Shown here: positions 1-7,383 of the stretch, in pieces
How positions within the stretch are numbered: the stretch's first letter is position 1
Layout of the letters: each line of letters starts with the position of its first letter
Assembly: GCA_004554665.1 (NCBI GenBank)
Contig: SFKY01000056.1
Coordinates: 1-16,980, forward strand
From: Bacteroidales bacterium
GTDB taxonomy: Bacteria > Bacteroidota > Bacteroidia > Bacteroidales > Bacteroidaceae
DNA: 16,980 nt
Direction of reading: 5' to 3'
Made by a program: the position numbers and the translations under genes
The notes under the pieces: generated by a model
What the model was told of the DNA's origin: nothing
Seen by the model: the letters and a program-made list of their open reading frames with translations, nothing else
Databases searched by the model: none

Positions 1-300
1 GAGAGAGACGAAAAAGGGCTATTTTTACGCCCTGTTTTGCATGCAGAAAACAAGGAAAATCGAGCGTGATTATTATTTTACATTTTCTTCTTTTCACAAG
101 TAGCGGCCACGGGCAGAAGCTTCCCATGGCAAAGGGCGATGGGCAGCATGTCCATGAGGCGTTTTTAGGGTCGCACCAAGGATGGCCGCACGCACGCTTT
201 GGCAGATGATAGATTGCCACCAATCAGCACCTCATTACCACAAGACTGCACAAACTTTAAAAGGGGCGACATCAAGAATTTAGTGGTTTTTACAAAAAAT
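1..300. other. Left-edge non-coding region without a recognisable gene
   Basis: No reading frame here looks like a gene; the frame open upstream of mraZ has no recognisable protein sequence before the MraZ fold begins. The stretch is more AT-rich than the coding part, especially 58-100. Inverted repeats are visible. AGGGC (15-19) pairs with GCCCT (29-33) and is followed by GTTTTG, a weak terminator-like shape that could end a gene to the left. TGTTTT (33-38) faces AAAACA (47-52). GCGGCCA (103-109) faces TGGCCGC (183-189), 73 nt apart, with CATGG (125-129) and CCATG (152-156) inside. I see no tRNA, CRISPR or insertion sequence. Confidence 0.5.
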
Positions 301-326
301 GTGGAGAAAAGTGGTGGAGTGTGGGG
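301..326 (+). promoter_or_regulatory. Putative MraZ-box operator: three GTGG repeats at 10-bp spacing
   Basis: GTGGAG (301-306), GTGGTG (311-316) and GTGGGG (321-326) lie exactly one helical turn apart on the same strand, about 55 bp upstream of mraZ. MraZ is a ring-forming AbrB-type regulator known in E. coli to bind TGGG-type direct repeats with 10-bp periodicity in front of its own operon. The array covers the place where a Bacteroidota -33 element would lie, and no TTTG is present there. Binding by MraZ could therefore control access to the promoter. The repeats are seen; the binding is inferred. Confidence 0.72.
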
Positions 327-335
327 AAATTTGTG

Positions 336-343
336 TATCTTTG
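336..343 (+). promoter_or_regulatory. Putative dcw operon promoter, -7 box TATCTTTG
   Basis: TATCTTTG is a full match to the TAnnTTTG -7 element used by the primary sigma factor of Bacteroidota. It sits just after the third GTGG repeat. Transcription would start at about 348-352, leaving a 5' leader of about 30 nt before mraZ. A -33 TTTG at the usual distance is not visible; that position (about 311-316) is occupied by a GTGG repeat, so promoter strength may depend on a regulator. It is the best candidate for the main promoter of the whole cluster. Confidence 0.62.
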
Positions 344-381
344 ACATCGAAATTTCACATTATTATATACAGAGGATGCTC

Positions 382-861
382 ATGCGCTTTGTAGGCAACA
401 TAGAAGCCAAGGCCGACGCCAAGGGAAGAGTCTTCTTCCCGTCTGTCTTCCGCAAGCTGCTTTCCGCAGCTGGCGAGGAGCGGCTTATCATGCGCAAAGA
501 TATCTTCCAGCCCTGCCTGGTGCTCTACCCCGAGTCTGTCTGGAACGAGCAACTGGACTTGCTGCGCAGCCGGCTCAACCGCTGGAACGCCCAGCATCAG
601 CAGATTTTCCGGCAGTTTGTCTCCGACGTGGAGATTGTCGGGCTTGATGGCAACGGGCGCTTCCTCATTCCGAAGCGGTACCTGAAGATGGCCGACATCA
701 AGCAGGAGGTCAAGTTTATCGGCATGGACGACACCATCGAGATATGGAGCGCCGAGCGCACCGTGCAACCCTTTATGGACGCCACTGCGTTCGGACAGGC
801 CATCGAATCGATTATGGAGGGGCCACAAGCGACATCATCGGCGCAACAACAAATCCTATAA
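382..861 (+). CDS. mraZ: Transcriptional regulator MraZ
   Basis: This is the first gene of the dcw cluster, 159 residues, close to the usual length. MraZ has two AbrB/SpoVT-type half-domains and forms rings that bind repeats upstream of its own operon. The family DxxxR motif occurs twice as expected: DAKGR (residues 12-16) and DGNGR (89-93). The start at 382 gives MRFVGNIEAK, matching the family N-terminus, and has AGAGGA five bases upstream. ATG 376 would add two residues and is the alternative. The frame stays open to 199, but that upstream part does not resemble MraZ and spans the promoter. The C-terminal 15 or so residues are low complexity (Q, S, A). The product probably regulates this cluster through the GTGG repeats at 301-326. 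The family is certain; the start is fairly secure. Confidence 0.95.
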   Translation: MRFVGNIEAKADAKGRVFFPSVFRKLLSAAGEERLIMRKDIFQPCLVLYPESVWNEQLDLLRSRLNRWNAQHQQIFRQFVSDVEIVGLDGNGRFLIPKRYLKMADIKQEVKFIGMDDTIEIWSAERTVQPFMDATAFGQAIESIMEGPQATSSAQQQIL

Positions 862-870
862 AAGACACCT

Positions 871-1785
871 ATGGCAACGACTGCACCTACCTATCACGTG
901 CCCGTATTGCTCCAAGAGAGTGTAGACGGGCTCCATATCCACCCCGGCGGCATCTACGTTGATGTCACCTTTGGCGGCGGCGGTCACTCGCGCGAGATTC
1001 TCGGGCGCATGGATGCCAGCTCCCACCTCTACAGTTTCGACCAGGACGAGGATGCGGAGCGCAACGCGATGGCCGACGGGCGGTTTACCTTTGTCCGCTC
1101 CAATTTCCGTTACCTCAAAAACTGGATGCGGTACTACGGGGTAGAACAGATAGACGGTCTGCTGGCCGACCTCGGTGTCTCTTCGCACCATCTGGACGAC
1201 GAGACGCGTGGCTTCTCGTTCCGGTTCGATGCACCCCTTGATATGCGTATGAACCAGCGCGGCGGCCGCACGGCGGCAGACATCGTCAACGACTACGAGG
1301 AAGAGGCGCTAGCCAACGTGTTTTACCTGTATGGCGAACTGAAAAACTCGCGGCGCATAGCGGCCACTCTCGTCAAGGCACGCCAACAGGCACGCATAGA
1401 GACCACGCAGCAGTTTTTGCAGGCGGTAGAACCGCTCTTCCGGCGCGAAAAGGAGAAGAAAGACATGGCCCGACTGTTTCAGGCGCTGCGCATCGAGGTG
1501 AACCACGAGATGGATGCCCTCCGCGAGATGCTTGCGGCCGCCACCACGCTGCTGGCTCCAGGCGGCAGACTGTCGGTCATCACCTACCACTCGCTGGAAG
1601 ACCGCATCGTGAAGAACCTGATGAAGACGGGCAACGTAGCGGGCAAGGTGGAGCAAGACTTCTACGGCCGCGTGGAGACTCCTTACCGCCTGGTAAACAA
1701 CAAAGTCATCGTTCCCTCGGCCGAGGAGCAGGAAGGCAACCCGCGGAGCCGCAGTGCCAAACTAAGAATAGCAGAAAAGAAATGA
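871..1785 (+). CDS. rsmH: 16S rRNA (cytosine1402-N4)-methyltransferase RsmH
   Basis: RsmH (MraW) uses S-adenosylmethionine to methylate N4 of C1402 in 16S rRNA, in the decoding centre. The protein is 304 residues, typical length. The SAM-binding motif DVTFGGGGHS is at residues 31-40, followed by FDQDEDA (56-62) and DLGVSSHHLD (100-109). RGFSFRFDAPLDMRM lies at 113-127, QALRIEVN at 204-211, YHSLEDRIVK at 239-248, and the C-terminal NPRSRSAKLR at 290-299. All family blocks are present, so the enzyme looks intact. The gene begins 9 nt after mraZ, and its stop overlaps the next start (ATGA, 1782-1785). This mraZ-rsmH pairing is the classic start of a dcw cluster. Confidence 0.98.
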   Translation: MATTAPTYHVPVLLQESVDGLHIHPGGIYVDVTFGGGGHSREILGRMDASSHLYSFDQDEDAERNAMADGRFTFVRSNFRYLKNWMRYYGVEQIDGLLADLGVSSHHLDDETRGFSFRFDAPLDMRMNQRGGRTAADIVNDYEEEALANVFYLYGELKNSRRIAATLVKARQQARIETTQQFLQAVEPLFRREKEKKDMARLFQALRIEVNHEMDALREMLAAATTLLAPGGRLSVITYHSLEDRIVKNLMKTGNVAGKVEQDFYGRVETPYRLVNNKVIVPSAEEQEGNPRSRSAKLRIAEKK

Positions 1786-2321
1786 CAACAGATAAGGACA
1801 AAGACATCACCCAACCCCAGCTTACGACGGATGCTGCCGAGACCACTCCGGCAGTGACCGACAAGGCCAAAGAGGCACGGGCTATCCCGACGGGCAGCCA
1901 AGAGGAGGCGGCTGCCCCCGACAACGCACAGGAGGCCAAGCCCACGCTCCAGGAGGTAATCAAGGAGCAAGCCACCGAAGAGGATGCGCCCTTTGCCAAC
2001 AACATGAGTTTCAGCAAGATACTCGGCGGCGACATTCTCAGCACCTCTGCCGTGCGCCGCCAGATATGGCTATTCCTGCTTATCGGCGTGTTTGTGCTCA
2101 TCTACATCTCCAACCGCTACAGCTGTCAGAAGAGCCTGATAGAGATCGACAAGCTGCAGCGCGACCTGCTGGATGCCAAGTACCGCGCCCTGTCGAGCAG
2201 TAGCCAGCTCACGGAGAAGAGCCGCGAGAGCAACGTACTGGAACTGCTGCAGAGCAACAAGGACAGTCTGCTCCACATCGCCACACAACCCCCATTCATC
2301 ATCAACGTACCCGAGAAATGA
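1782..2321 (+). CDS. FtsL-like cell division protein, single membrane span
   Basis: This is the FtsL-position gene, 179 residues, between rsmH and ftsI. The first 92 or so residues are acidic, rich in T, A, E and P, and presumably cytoplasmic. One membrane segment covers about 95-110 (IWLFLLIGVFVLIYIS), preceded by VRRQ, which fits an N-in orientation. A short heptad-like stretch follows (about 116-150), then a polar end with PPFIINVPE. This matches the FtsL-like proteins of Bacteroidota, which are much longer at the N-terminus than E. coli FtsL (121 residues). In the division complex FtsL pairs with FtsB and FtsQ and activates FtsW-FtsI. Sequence similarity to classical FtsL is low, so the call rests on topology and gene order. 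ATGA overlaps join it to both neighbours, implying translational coupling. Confidence 0.85.
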   Translation: MTTDKDKDITQPQLTTDAAETTPAVTDKAKEARAIPTGSQEEAAAPDNAQEAKPTLQEVIKEQATEEDAPFANNMSFSKILGGDILSTSAVRRQIWLFLLIGVFVLIYISNRYSCQKSLIEIDKLQRDLLDAKYRALSSSSQLTEKSRESNVLELLQSNKDSLLHIATQPPFIINVPEK

Positions 2322-4498
2322 GCAAGTTTGACAGCCAAAAAGTAATGCCCCGCTACTTTGTCATCATCGTCGTGATGGTGGCCATAGCCATATCCGTGCT
2401 TGCCAAGGCGGCCTACATCATGACCGTGAAGCACGATTACTGGATGGAAGTGGCCTCGCGTGTCAAGAAAGACAGCGTGAAGGTGAAGCCTACCCGCGGC
2501 AACATCCTCAGTTGCGACGGCCAGCTCATGGCCAGTTCGCTGCCCGAGTTTAAGCTGTTCATGGACTTCGACGCACTCAGACAGGCCAAGAACGACTCTC
2601 TGTGGGAGGTTAAGCTCGACTCCATCTGCTCCGGGCTGCACGATATATTCCCCGAAAAGTCCAAGGAGCACTTCCGCGAGGACTTGGAGGAGGGGCGCAA
2701 GCGCGTGAGCCGCCACTGGCCCATCTGGGACAAGCGTGTGCCCTACAACACCTATAAGGAGGTGATGGCCCTGCCCATCTTCCGCATGCCGGGGTATCGT
2801 GGCGGATTCCACACCGAGGAGTTCAATGCCCGCCAGCGCCCCTACGGCTCGTTGGCCAGCCGCACCATCGGCTCCCTGTACGGTGCCAAAGACTCGGCAC
2901 GGTTTGGTCTGGAACTGTCGTACGACTCGATCCTGCGCGGCAAAAACGGTATCATCCATCGCCGCAAGGTGCTCAACAAGTGGCTCAACATTACCGACAC
3001 CCCACCCACCGATGGTGCCGACATCGTGACCACCATCGACGTGTCCATGCAGGACCTGGCCGAGCGCGCGGTGATCGAAGAACTGAAACTGCCCGAGGTA
3101 AACGGCAACGTGGGCGTGGCCATCGTGATGGAGGTGAAGACCGGCGACATCAAGGCCATCGTGAACATGGAGAAGTGCATAGACAACAACGGCAAGATTA
3201 CGTACCGCGAGGTGAAAAACCATGCCGTGAGCGACCTGCTGGAGCCCGGCTCCGTCTTCAAGCCCATCTCCATCATGACCGTGCTGGAAGACGGCTACTG
3301 CGACACCACCAAGACGGTGGATACGGGCGGCGGCGTGTGGCCCATGTACGGGCGCGAGATGAAAGACCACAACTGGCGGCGGGGCGGCTACGGCACGATG
3401 AACCTGCCGCGCACCTTGGAGGTGAGCTCCAACATCGGTGTGAGCCGTATCGTAGACCAGTACTACCACGACCACCCCGAGAAATTCATCGAAGGAGTCT
3501 ACCGCTCCGGCATCACCACTGATTTCCAGATTCCACTGGCCGGCTACTCGCCGGCACGCATACGTATGCCGAAGAAGAACGACCGCGGGCAATGGCTCAA
3601 CTGGAACAACACCGCCCTGCCCTGGATGAGTATAGGCTACGAGACACAGATTCCGCCCATCTCCACTCTGGCCTTCTACAACGCCATCGCCAACGGCGGT
3701 CGCATGATGCGGCCCCGCTTTGTCAAGGCCGTGGTGAAAGACGGCAAGACGCTGATGGAGTTTCCGCCGCAGGTGGTGCCGGGCAGAGAACAAATATGCA
3801 GCGACCGCGTGGTGAAGCTGATGCAGACCATGCTCGAACATGTGGTGAGCCAGGGACTGGGAAAAAAGGCCGGCTCGCCATCGTTCAAGGTGGCCGGCAA
3901 GACGGGTACCGCCCAGATCTCACAAGGTGCCGGCGGCTACAAGACAGGCGTGACCAACTATCTGCTGAGTTTTGCGGGCTACTTCCCGGCCGACAATCCA
4001 CGCTACAGCTGTATCGTGTGCATCCAGAAGTCGGGACTTCCGGCATCGGGAGGCGGCATGAGCGGTGTGGTCTTCCACAACATAGCCGAGGGTATCATGG
4101 CCCAGGATGTGAAGCTGGATGTGACCGATGCCAAGGATTCGGCCTCCATCCTCATACCTGAGGTGAAAAGGGGCAACATCCTCGCTGCCGACTACGTGCT
4201 CTCACACTTGGGTTTCGACACGCGCCGCGACTGGACCGGCTCCTACGCCACAGGCAATCCCATCTGGGGACACACGGAGAGCGTGGGCGACAAGCATATC
4301 AAGCTTACACGCGCTACACAGGGTGTCAAAGACTCAGTGCCCGACGTGACGGGTATGGGAGCGCGCGATGCCGTGTACCTGCTCGAAAGCCGGGGGCTCA
4401 AAGTGACGCTTGCAGGCCGCGGCAAGGTGACGCACCAGAGCCTGGCTCCCGGCCAGAAAATCTGTCGGGGAGCTCGGTGCCAACTCGTATTAGAATAA
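2318..4498 (+). CDS. ftsI: Septal peptidoglycan transpeptidase FtsI (class B PBP) with C-terminal PASTA-like domain
   Basis: FtsI crosslinks septal peptidoglycan as the partner of FtsW. The 726-residue protein has a short cytoplasmic N-terminus, a membrane anchor (about 13-35), and the class B pedestal with the PTRGNI motif (58-63). The transpeptidase domain follows. Its three catalytic motifs are intact: SVFK (312-315, nucleophile Ser312), SSN (370-372) and KTGTAQ (528-533). Residues 671-726 (DSVPDVTGMGA onwards) resemble a PASTA domain and end the protein at LVLE. Such a domain is absent from E. coli FtsI (588 residues) but present in Bacteroidota and in several Gram-positive homologues. 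The start overlaps the ftsL-like stop by 4 nt (ATGA). The gene could be labelled ftsI, pbpB or penicillin-binding protein 2/3; septal function is inferred from its position in the cluster. Confidence 0.96.
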   Translation: MSKFDSQKVMPRYFVIIVVMVAIAISVLAKAAYIMTVKHDYWMEVASRVKKDSVKVKPTRGNILSCDGQLMASSLPEFKLFMDFDALRQAKNDSLWEVKLDSICSGLHDIFPEKSKEHFREDLEEGRKRVSRHWPIWDKRVPYNTYKEVMALPIFRMPGYRGGFHTEEFNARQRPYGSLASRTIGSLYGAKDSARFGLELSYDSILRGKNGIIHRRKVLNKWLNITDTPPTDGADIVTTIDVSMQDLAERAVIEELKLPEVNGNVGVAIVMEVKTGDIKAIVNMEKCIDNNGKITYREVKNHAVSDLLEPGSVFKPISIMTVLEDGYCDTTKTVDTGGGVWPMYGREMKDHNWRRGGYGTMNLPRTLEVSSNIGVSRIVDQYYHDHPEKFIEGVYRSGITTDFQIPLAGYSPARIRMPKKNDRGQWLNWNNTALPWMSIGYETQIPPISTLAFYNAIANGGRMMRPRFVKAVVKDGKTLMEFPPQVVPGREQICSDRVVKLMQTMLEHVVSQGLGKKAGSPSFKVAGKTGTAQISQGAGGYKTGVTNYLLSFAGYFPADNPRYSCIVCIQKSGLPASGGGMSGVVFHNIAEGIMAQDVKLDVTDAKDSASILIPEVKRGNILAADYVLSHLGFDTRRDWTGSYATGNPIWGHTESVGDKHIKLTRATQGVKDSVPDVTGMGARDAVYLLESRGLKVTLAGRGKVTHQSLAPGQKICRGARCQLVLE

Positions 4499-4566
4499 GC
4501 AGCCGCCCCGCCTGCAACAGGGACAGCAAGAAGTATCAAGAAACAAAACCCATAAACAGATAAGTT

Positions 4567-6024
4567 ATGACACTAAAAGATTTGCTCAGCAGCATGAAGC
4601 CGAAGGCTGTCATCGGAAACGAGGACATCGATATCACAGGTGTGAACATCGACTCGCGACGCATCGGCAAGGGACATCTGTTTGTCGCTATGGTGGGCAC
4701 CCAGGTAGACGGGCACCAGTTTATATCCAAAGCCATCGCACAAGGTGCGGCGGCCATCCTGTGCGAAAGGCTTCCGGAAGAGACCTATGAAGACGTGACC
4801 TACGTACAGGTAGACTCTACAGAAGACGCAGTGGGCAAGGTGGCCACCCTGTTTTACGGCGACCCGTCGAGACATCTGAAGCTCGTGGGCGTGACCGGCA
4901 CCAACGGCAAGACCACCATCGCCACCTTATTATATAATATGTTCCGCAAGATGGGACACAAGTGCGGACTGCTGTCTACGGTCTGCAACTATATAGAAGA
5001 CGAGGCTATCCCCACCGAGCACACCACGCCCGACCCCATCGAACTCAATGCCCTGCTCAGCCGCATGGTAGAGGCGGGTTGCGAATACGCTTTCATGGAG
5101 TGCTCGTCGCATGCCATCGCCCAGAAGCGCATCGGCGGACTGCGGTTTGCCGGCGGCATCTTCACCAATCTCACCCGCGACCATCTGGACTACCACAAAA
5201 CGTTTGAGAACTACCGCGATGCGAAAAAGGCTTTCTTTGACTCGCTGTCCAAAAACGCATTCGCCATCACCAATGCAGACGACAAAAACGGACTGGTAAT
5301 GGTGCAAAACTGCAAGGCACAGGTCAAGACCTACTCCATCAGGCAGATGGCTGACTATCGCGCCAGGATACTGGAGTGCCACTTCGAGGGTATGTACTTG
5401 GAGATAGACGGCAACGAGGTGGGTGTACAGTTTATCGGCAAGTTTAACGTGAGCAACCTGCTGGCCGTGTATGGCGCCGCCCGCATGCTGGGCAAGGAGC
5501 CGCAAGACATCCTGGTGGCCATGAGCACGCTGCACAGCGTCAACGGCCGTCTGGATCCGGTGCGCTCGCCCGAAGGCTATACCGCCATTGTGGACTATGC
5601 CCATACGCCCGATGCACTGGAAAACGTGCTCAACGCCATCCATGAGGTGCTCAACGGCAAGGGAAAGGTGATCACGGTATGCGGCGCTGGCGGCAACCGC
5701 GACAAGGGCAAACGTCCGCTGATGGCGCAGGAGGCCGTGAAGCAGAGCGACCGTGTCATCATCACCAGCGACAATCCCCGTTTCGAGGAGCCCCAGGACA
5801 TTATCAACGACATGCTGGCAGGCCTCAACGCCCAGCAGATGAAGAAAGTCATCAGTATAGCCGACCGCAAGGAGGCCATACGCGCAGCCTGCATGATGGC
5901 CGGGAAGGGAGACGTGATTCTCGTAGCCGGAAAGGGACACGAGAACTATCAGGAAATCAAGGGCGTGAAGCATCACTTCGATGACAAGGAAGTGCTGCGC
6001 GATATCTTTATGAACCAACAATAA
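4567..6024 (+). CDS. murE: UDP-MurNAc-L-Ala-D-Glu:meso-diaminopimelate ligase MurE
   Basis: MurE adds the third stem-peptide residue to UDP-MurNAc-L-Ala-D-Glu in the cytoplasm, using ATP. The protein is 485 residues, normal length. The P-loop GTNGKTT is at residues 111-117. EHTTPDP (151-157) belongs to the UDP-MurNAc-dipeptide site. K220 or K221 in RDAKKAFF is the likely carbamylated lysine. YAHTPDALE is at 344-352, DNPR at 402-405 and AGKGHE at 454-459. DNPR is the signature of meso-diaminopimelate-specific MurE; lysine-adding enzymes differ there. The cell wall is therefore expected to contain meso-DAP. The gene starts 68 nt after ftsI with no Shine-Dalgarno sequence, and I found no TAnnTTTG box in that gap. 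Confidence 0.98.
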   Translation: MTLKDLLSSMKPKAVIGNEDIDITGVNIDSRRIGKGHLFVAMVGTQVDGHQFISKAIAQGAAAILCERLPEETYEDVTYVQVDSTEDAVGKVATLFYGDPSRHLKLVGVTGTNGKTTIATLLYNMFRKMGHKCGLLSTVCNYIEDEAIPTEHTTPDPIELNALLSRMVEAGCEYAFMECSSHAIAQKRIGGLRFAGGIFTNLTRDHLDYHKTFENYRDAKKAFFDSLSKNAFAITNADDKNGLVMVQNCKAQVKTYSIRQMADYRARILECHFEGMYLEIDGNEVGVQFIGKFNVSNLLAVYGAARMLGKEPQDILVAMSTLHSVNGRLDPVRSPEGYTAIVDYAHTPDALENVLNAIHEVLNGKGKVITVCGAGGNRDKGKRPLMAQEAVKQSDRVIITSDNPRFEEPQDIINDMLAGLNAQQMKKVISIADRKEAIRAACMMAGKGDVILVAGKGHENYQEIKGVKHHFDDKEVLRDIFMNQQ

Positions 6025-6036
6025 CAGCTTGACACC

Positions 6037-7305
6037 ATGTTGTACTATTTATTCAGATTTTTAGAGCAGTTTGGCATCAGCGGTTCGCACCTGTGGGGGT
6101 ACATCTCGTTCAGGGCATTGCTGGCGCTCATCCTCTCGCTGGTCGTCTCGGCATGGTTTGGCGAGAAGTTTATCAAGTTTCTGAAACGCAAGCAGATCAC
6201 CGAGGTGCAGCGCGACGCGAGCATCGACCCCTTCGGCGTGAAGAAGATAGGTGTGCCGTCGATGGGCGGCATCATCATCATCGTCTCCATCCTCATTCCC
6301 GTGTTGCTGCTTGGCCGCCTCCGCAACATCTACCTCATCCTGATGATCATCACCACGGTATGGCTGGGATTCCTCGGTGGAATGGACGATTTTATCAAGA
6401 TTTTCCGCCACAACAAGGAGGGGCTCAAGGGCCGTTACAAGATCATCGGCCAGGTAGGCATAGGTCTGATAGTGGGGCTTGTGCTCTGGGCTTCGCCCGA
6501 CGTGAAGATGAACGAGAATCTCTCTATCGAGCGCCAAGGACAGGAAGTGGTGGTCAAACACCGGGCCGAAGCGCGCAAATCGCTGAAAACAACGATTCCC
6601 TTTGTCAAGGGGCACAATCTGGATTACTCGCGCATCATGTCGTTTTGTGGCGACTATAAGAATGCTGCCGGCTGGATACTCTTCGTGATCATGACCATCC
6701 TGGTGGTGACTGCGGTGAGCAACGGAGCCAACCTGAACGACGGCATGGACGGCATGTGTGCCGGAAACTCTGCCATCATCGGTGTGGCGCTGGGCATCCT
6801 TGCCTACGTGAGTTCGCACATCGAGTTTGCCTCATACCTGAACATCATGTATATCCCTGATTCGCAGGAGCTGGTGGTCTTCATGTGTGCCTTTGTGGGT
6901 GCGCTCATCGGTTTCCTCTGGTACAATGCCTATCCGGCACAGGTGTTTATGGGCGACACGGGCTCACTCACCATCGGAGGTATCATCGCCGTGGGTGCCA
7001 TCATCATCCACAAGGAACTGATGCTACCCATACTCTGCGGCATCTTCTTCGTGGAGAGCCTGAGTGTCATCATGCAGGTGTGGTATTACAAGATGGGTAA
7101 GCGCAAGGGAGTGAAGCAGCGCATCTTTAAGCGCACGCCCATTCACGACAACTTCAGAACACAGGACTGCCAGCTGGATCCGGAGTGTACCTATTTGGTG
7201 AAGAAGCCCCATCATGCGGTACACGAATCGAAAATAACCATCCGTTTCTGGATTACCACCATCATCCTGGCAGCCCTCACCATCATTACCCTGAAAATAA
7301 GGTAA
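6037..7305 (+). CDS. mraY: Phospho-N-acetylmuramoyl-pentapeptide transferase MraY
   Basis: MraY transfers phospho-MurNAc-pentapeptide to undecaprenyl phosphate, making lipid I at the inner membrane. It is polytopic and 422 residues, against about 360 in E. coli. The catalytic motifs are present: MDDFIK (116-121, Asp117/118), NLNDGMDG (232-239) and FMGDTGS (304-310, Asp307). The extra length is mainly a polar insertion at about 156-208, plus additional residues near 375-395. The usual C-terminal HHH triad (PIHHH) reads PIHDN here (368-372), so only its first histidine remains. I recall a related HDH form in other Bacteroidota, so this is probably a lineage variant, not a defect. The gene begins 12 nt after murE. 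Its stop lies in the first GGTAAA of the repeat-rich spacer that follows. Confidence 0.97.
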   Translation: MLYYLFRFLEQFGISGSHLWGYISFRALLALILSLVVSAWFGEKFIKFLKRKQITEVQRDASIDPFGVKKIGVPSMGGIIIIVSILIPVLLLGRLRNIYLILMIITTVWLGFLGGMDDFIKIFRHNKEGLKGRYKIIGQVGIGLIVGLVLWASPDVKMNENLSIERQGQEVVVKHRAEARKSLKTTIPFVKGHNLDYSRIMSFCGDYKNAAGWILFVIMTILVVTAVSNGANLNDGMDGMCAGNSAIIGVALGILAYVSSHIEFASYLNIMYIPDSQELVVFMCAFVGALIGFLWYNAYPAQVFMGDTGSLTIGGIIAVGAIIIHKELMLPILCGIFFVESLSVIMQVWYYKMGKRKGVKQRIFKRTPIHDNFRTQDCQLDPECTYLVKKPHHAVHESKITIRFWITTIILAALTIITLKIR

Positions 7306-7318
7306 AAAGGCTTTTAAA

Positions 7319-7366
7319 GGTAAAGAGGTAAAAGGGTAAAGAGGTAAAAAGGTAAAACGGTGAATA
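7319..7366. repeat. Tandem 8-bp repeat, about six copies of GGTAAARR
   Basis: GGTAAA starts at 7319, 7327, 7335, 7343 and 7351, with a GGTGAA variant at 7359, an exact 8-bp period over 48 bp. A further GGTAAA at 7301 overlaps the mraY stop codon. The last two bases of each unit vary (GA, AG, GA, AA, AC, TA). The array occupies the mraY-murD gap and is not translated. AACGG (7356-7360) at its right end can pair with CCGTT (7371-7375), giving a small hairpin. Such arrays change copy number by slippage; any effect on murD expression is speculation. Confidence 0.8.
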
Positions 7367-7383
7367 ACAGCCGTTACCTGTAG

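Noticed and set aside
199..381. In-frame upstream extension of mraZ
   Set aside because: The added residues do not resemble MraZ, and the segment contains the GTGG repeats and the -7 box, so it is best read as the control region.
2126..3841. 571-codon open frame on the minus strand across ftsL and ftsI
   Set aside because: It is antisense to two well-identified genes, its translation is rich in H, V and G without any recognised motif, and it arises from the GC-rich third codon positions of the plus-strand genes.
7141..7305. Frameshift or damage at the MraY C-terminus because of the missing HHH triad
   Set aside because: The following block (HESKITIRFW and the final membrane segment) is intact and in frame, so the altered motif is a variant, not a frameshift.
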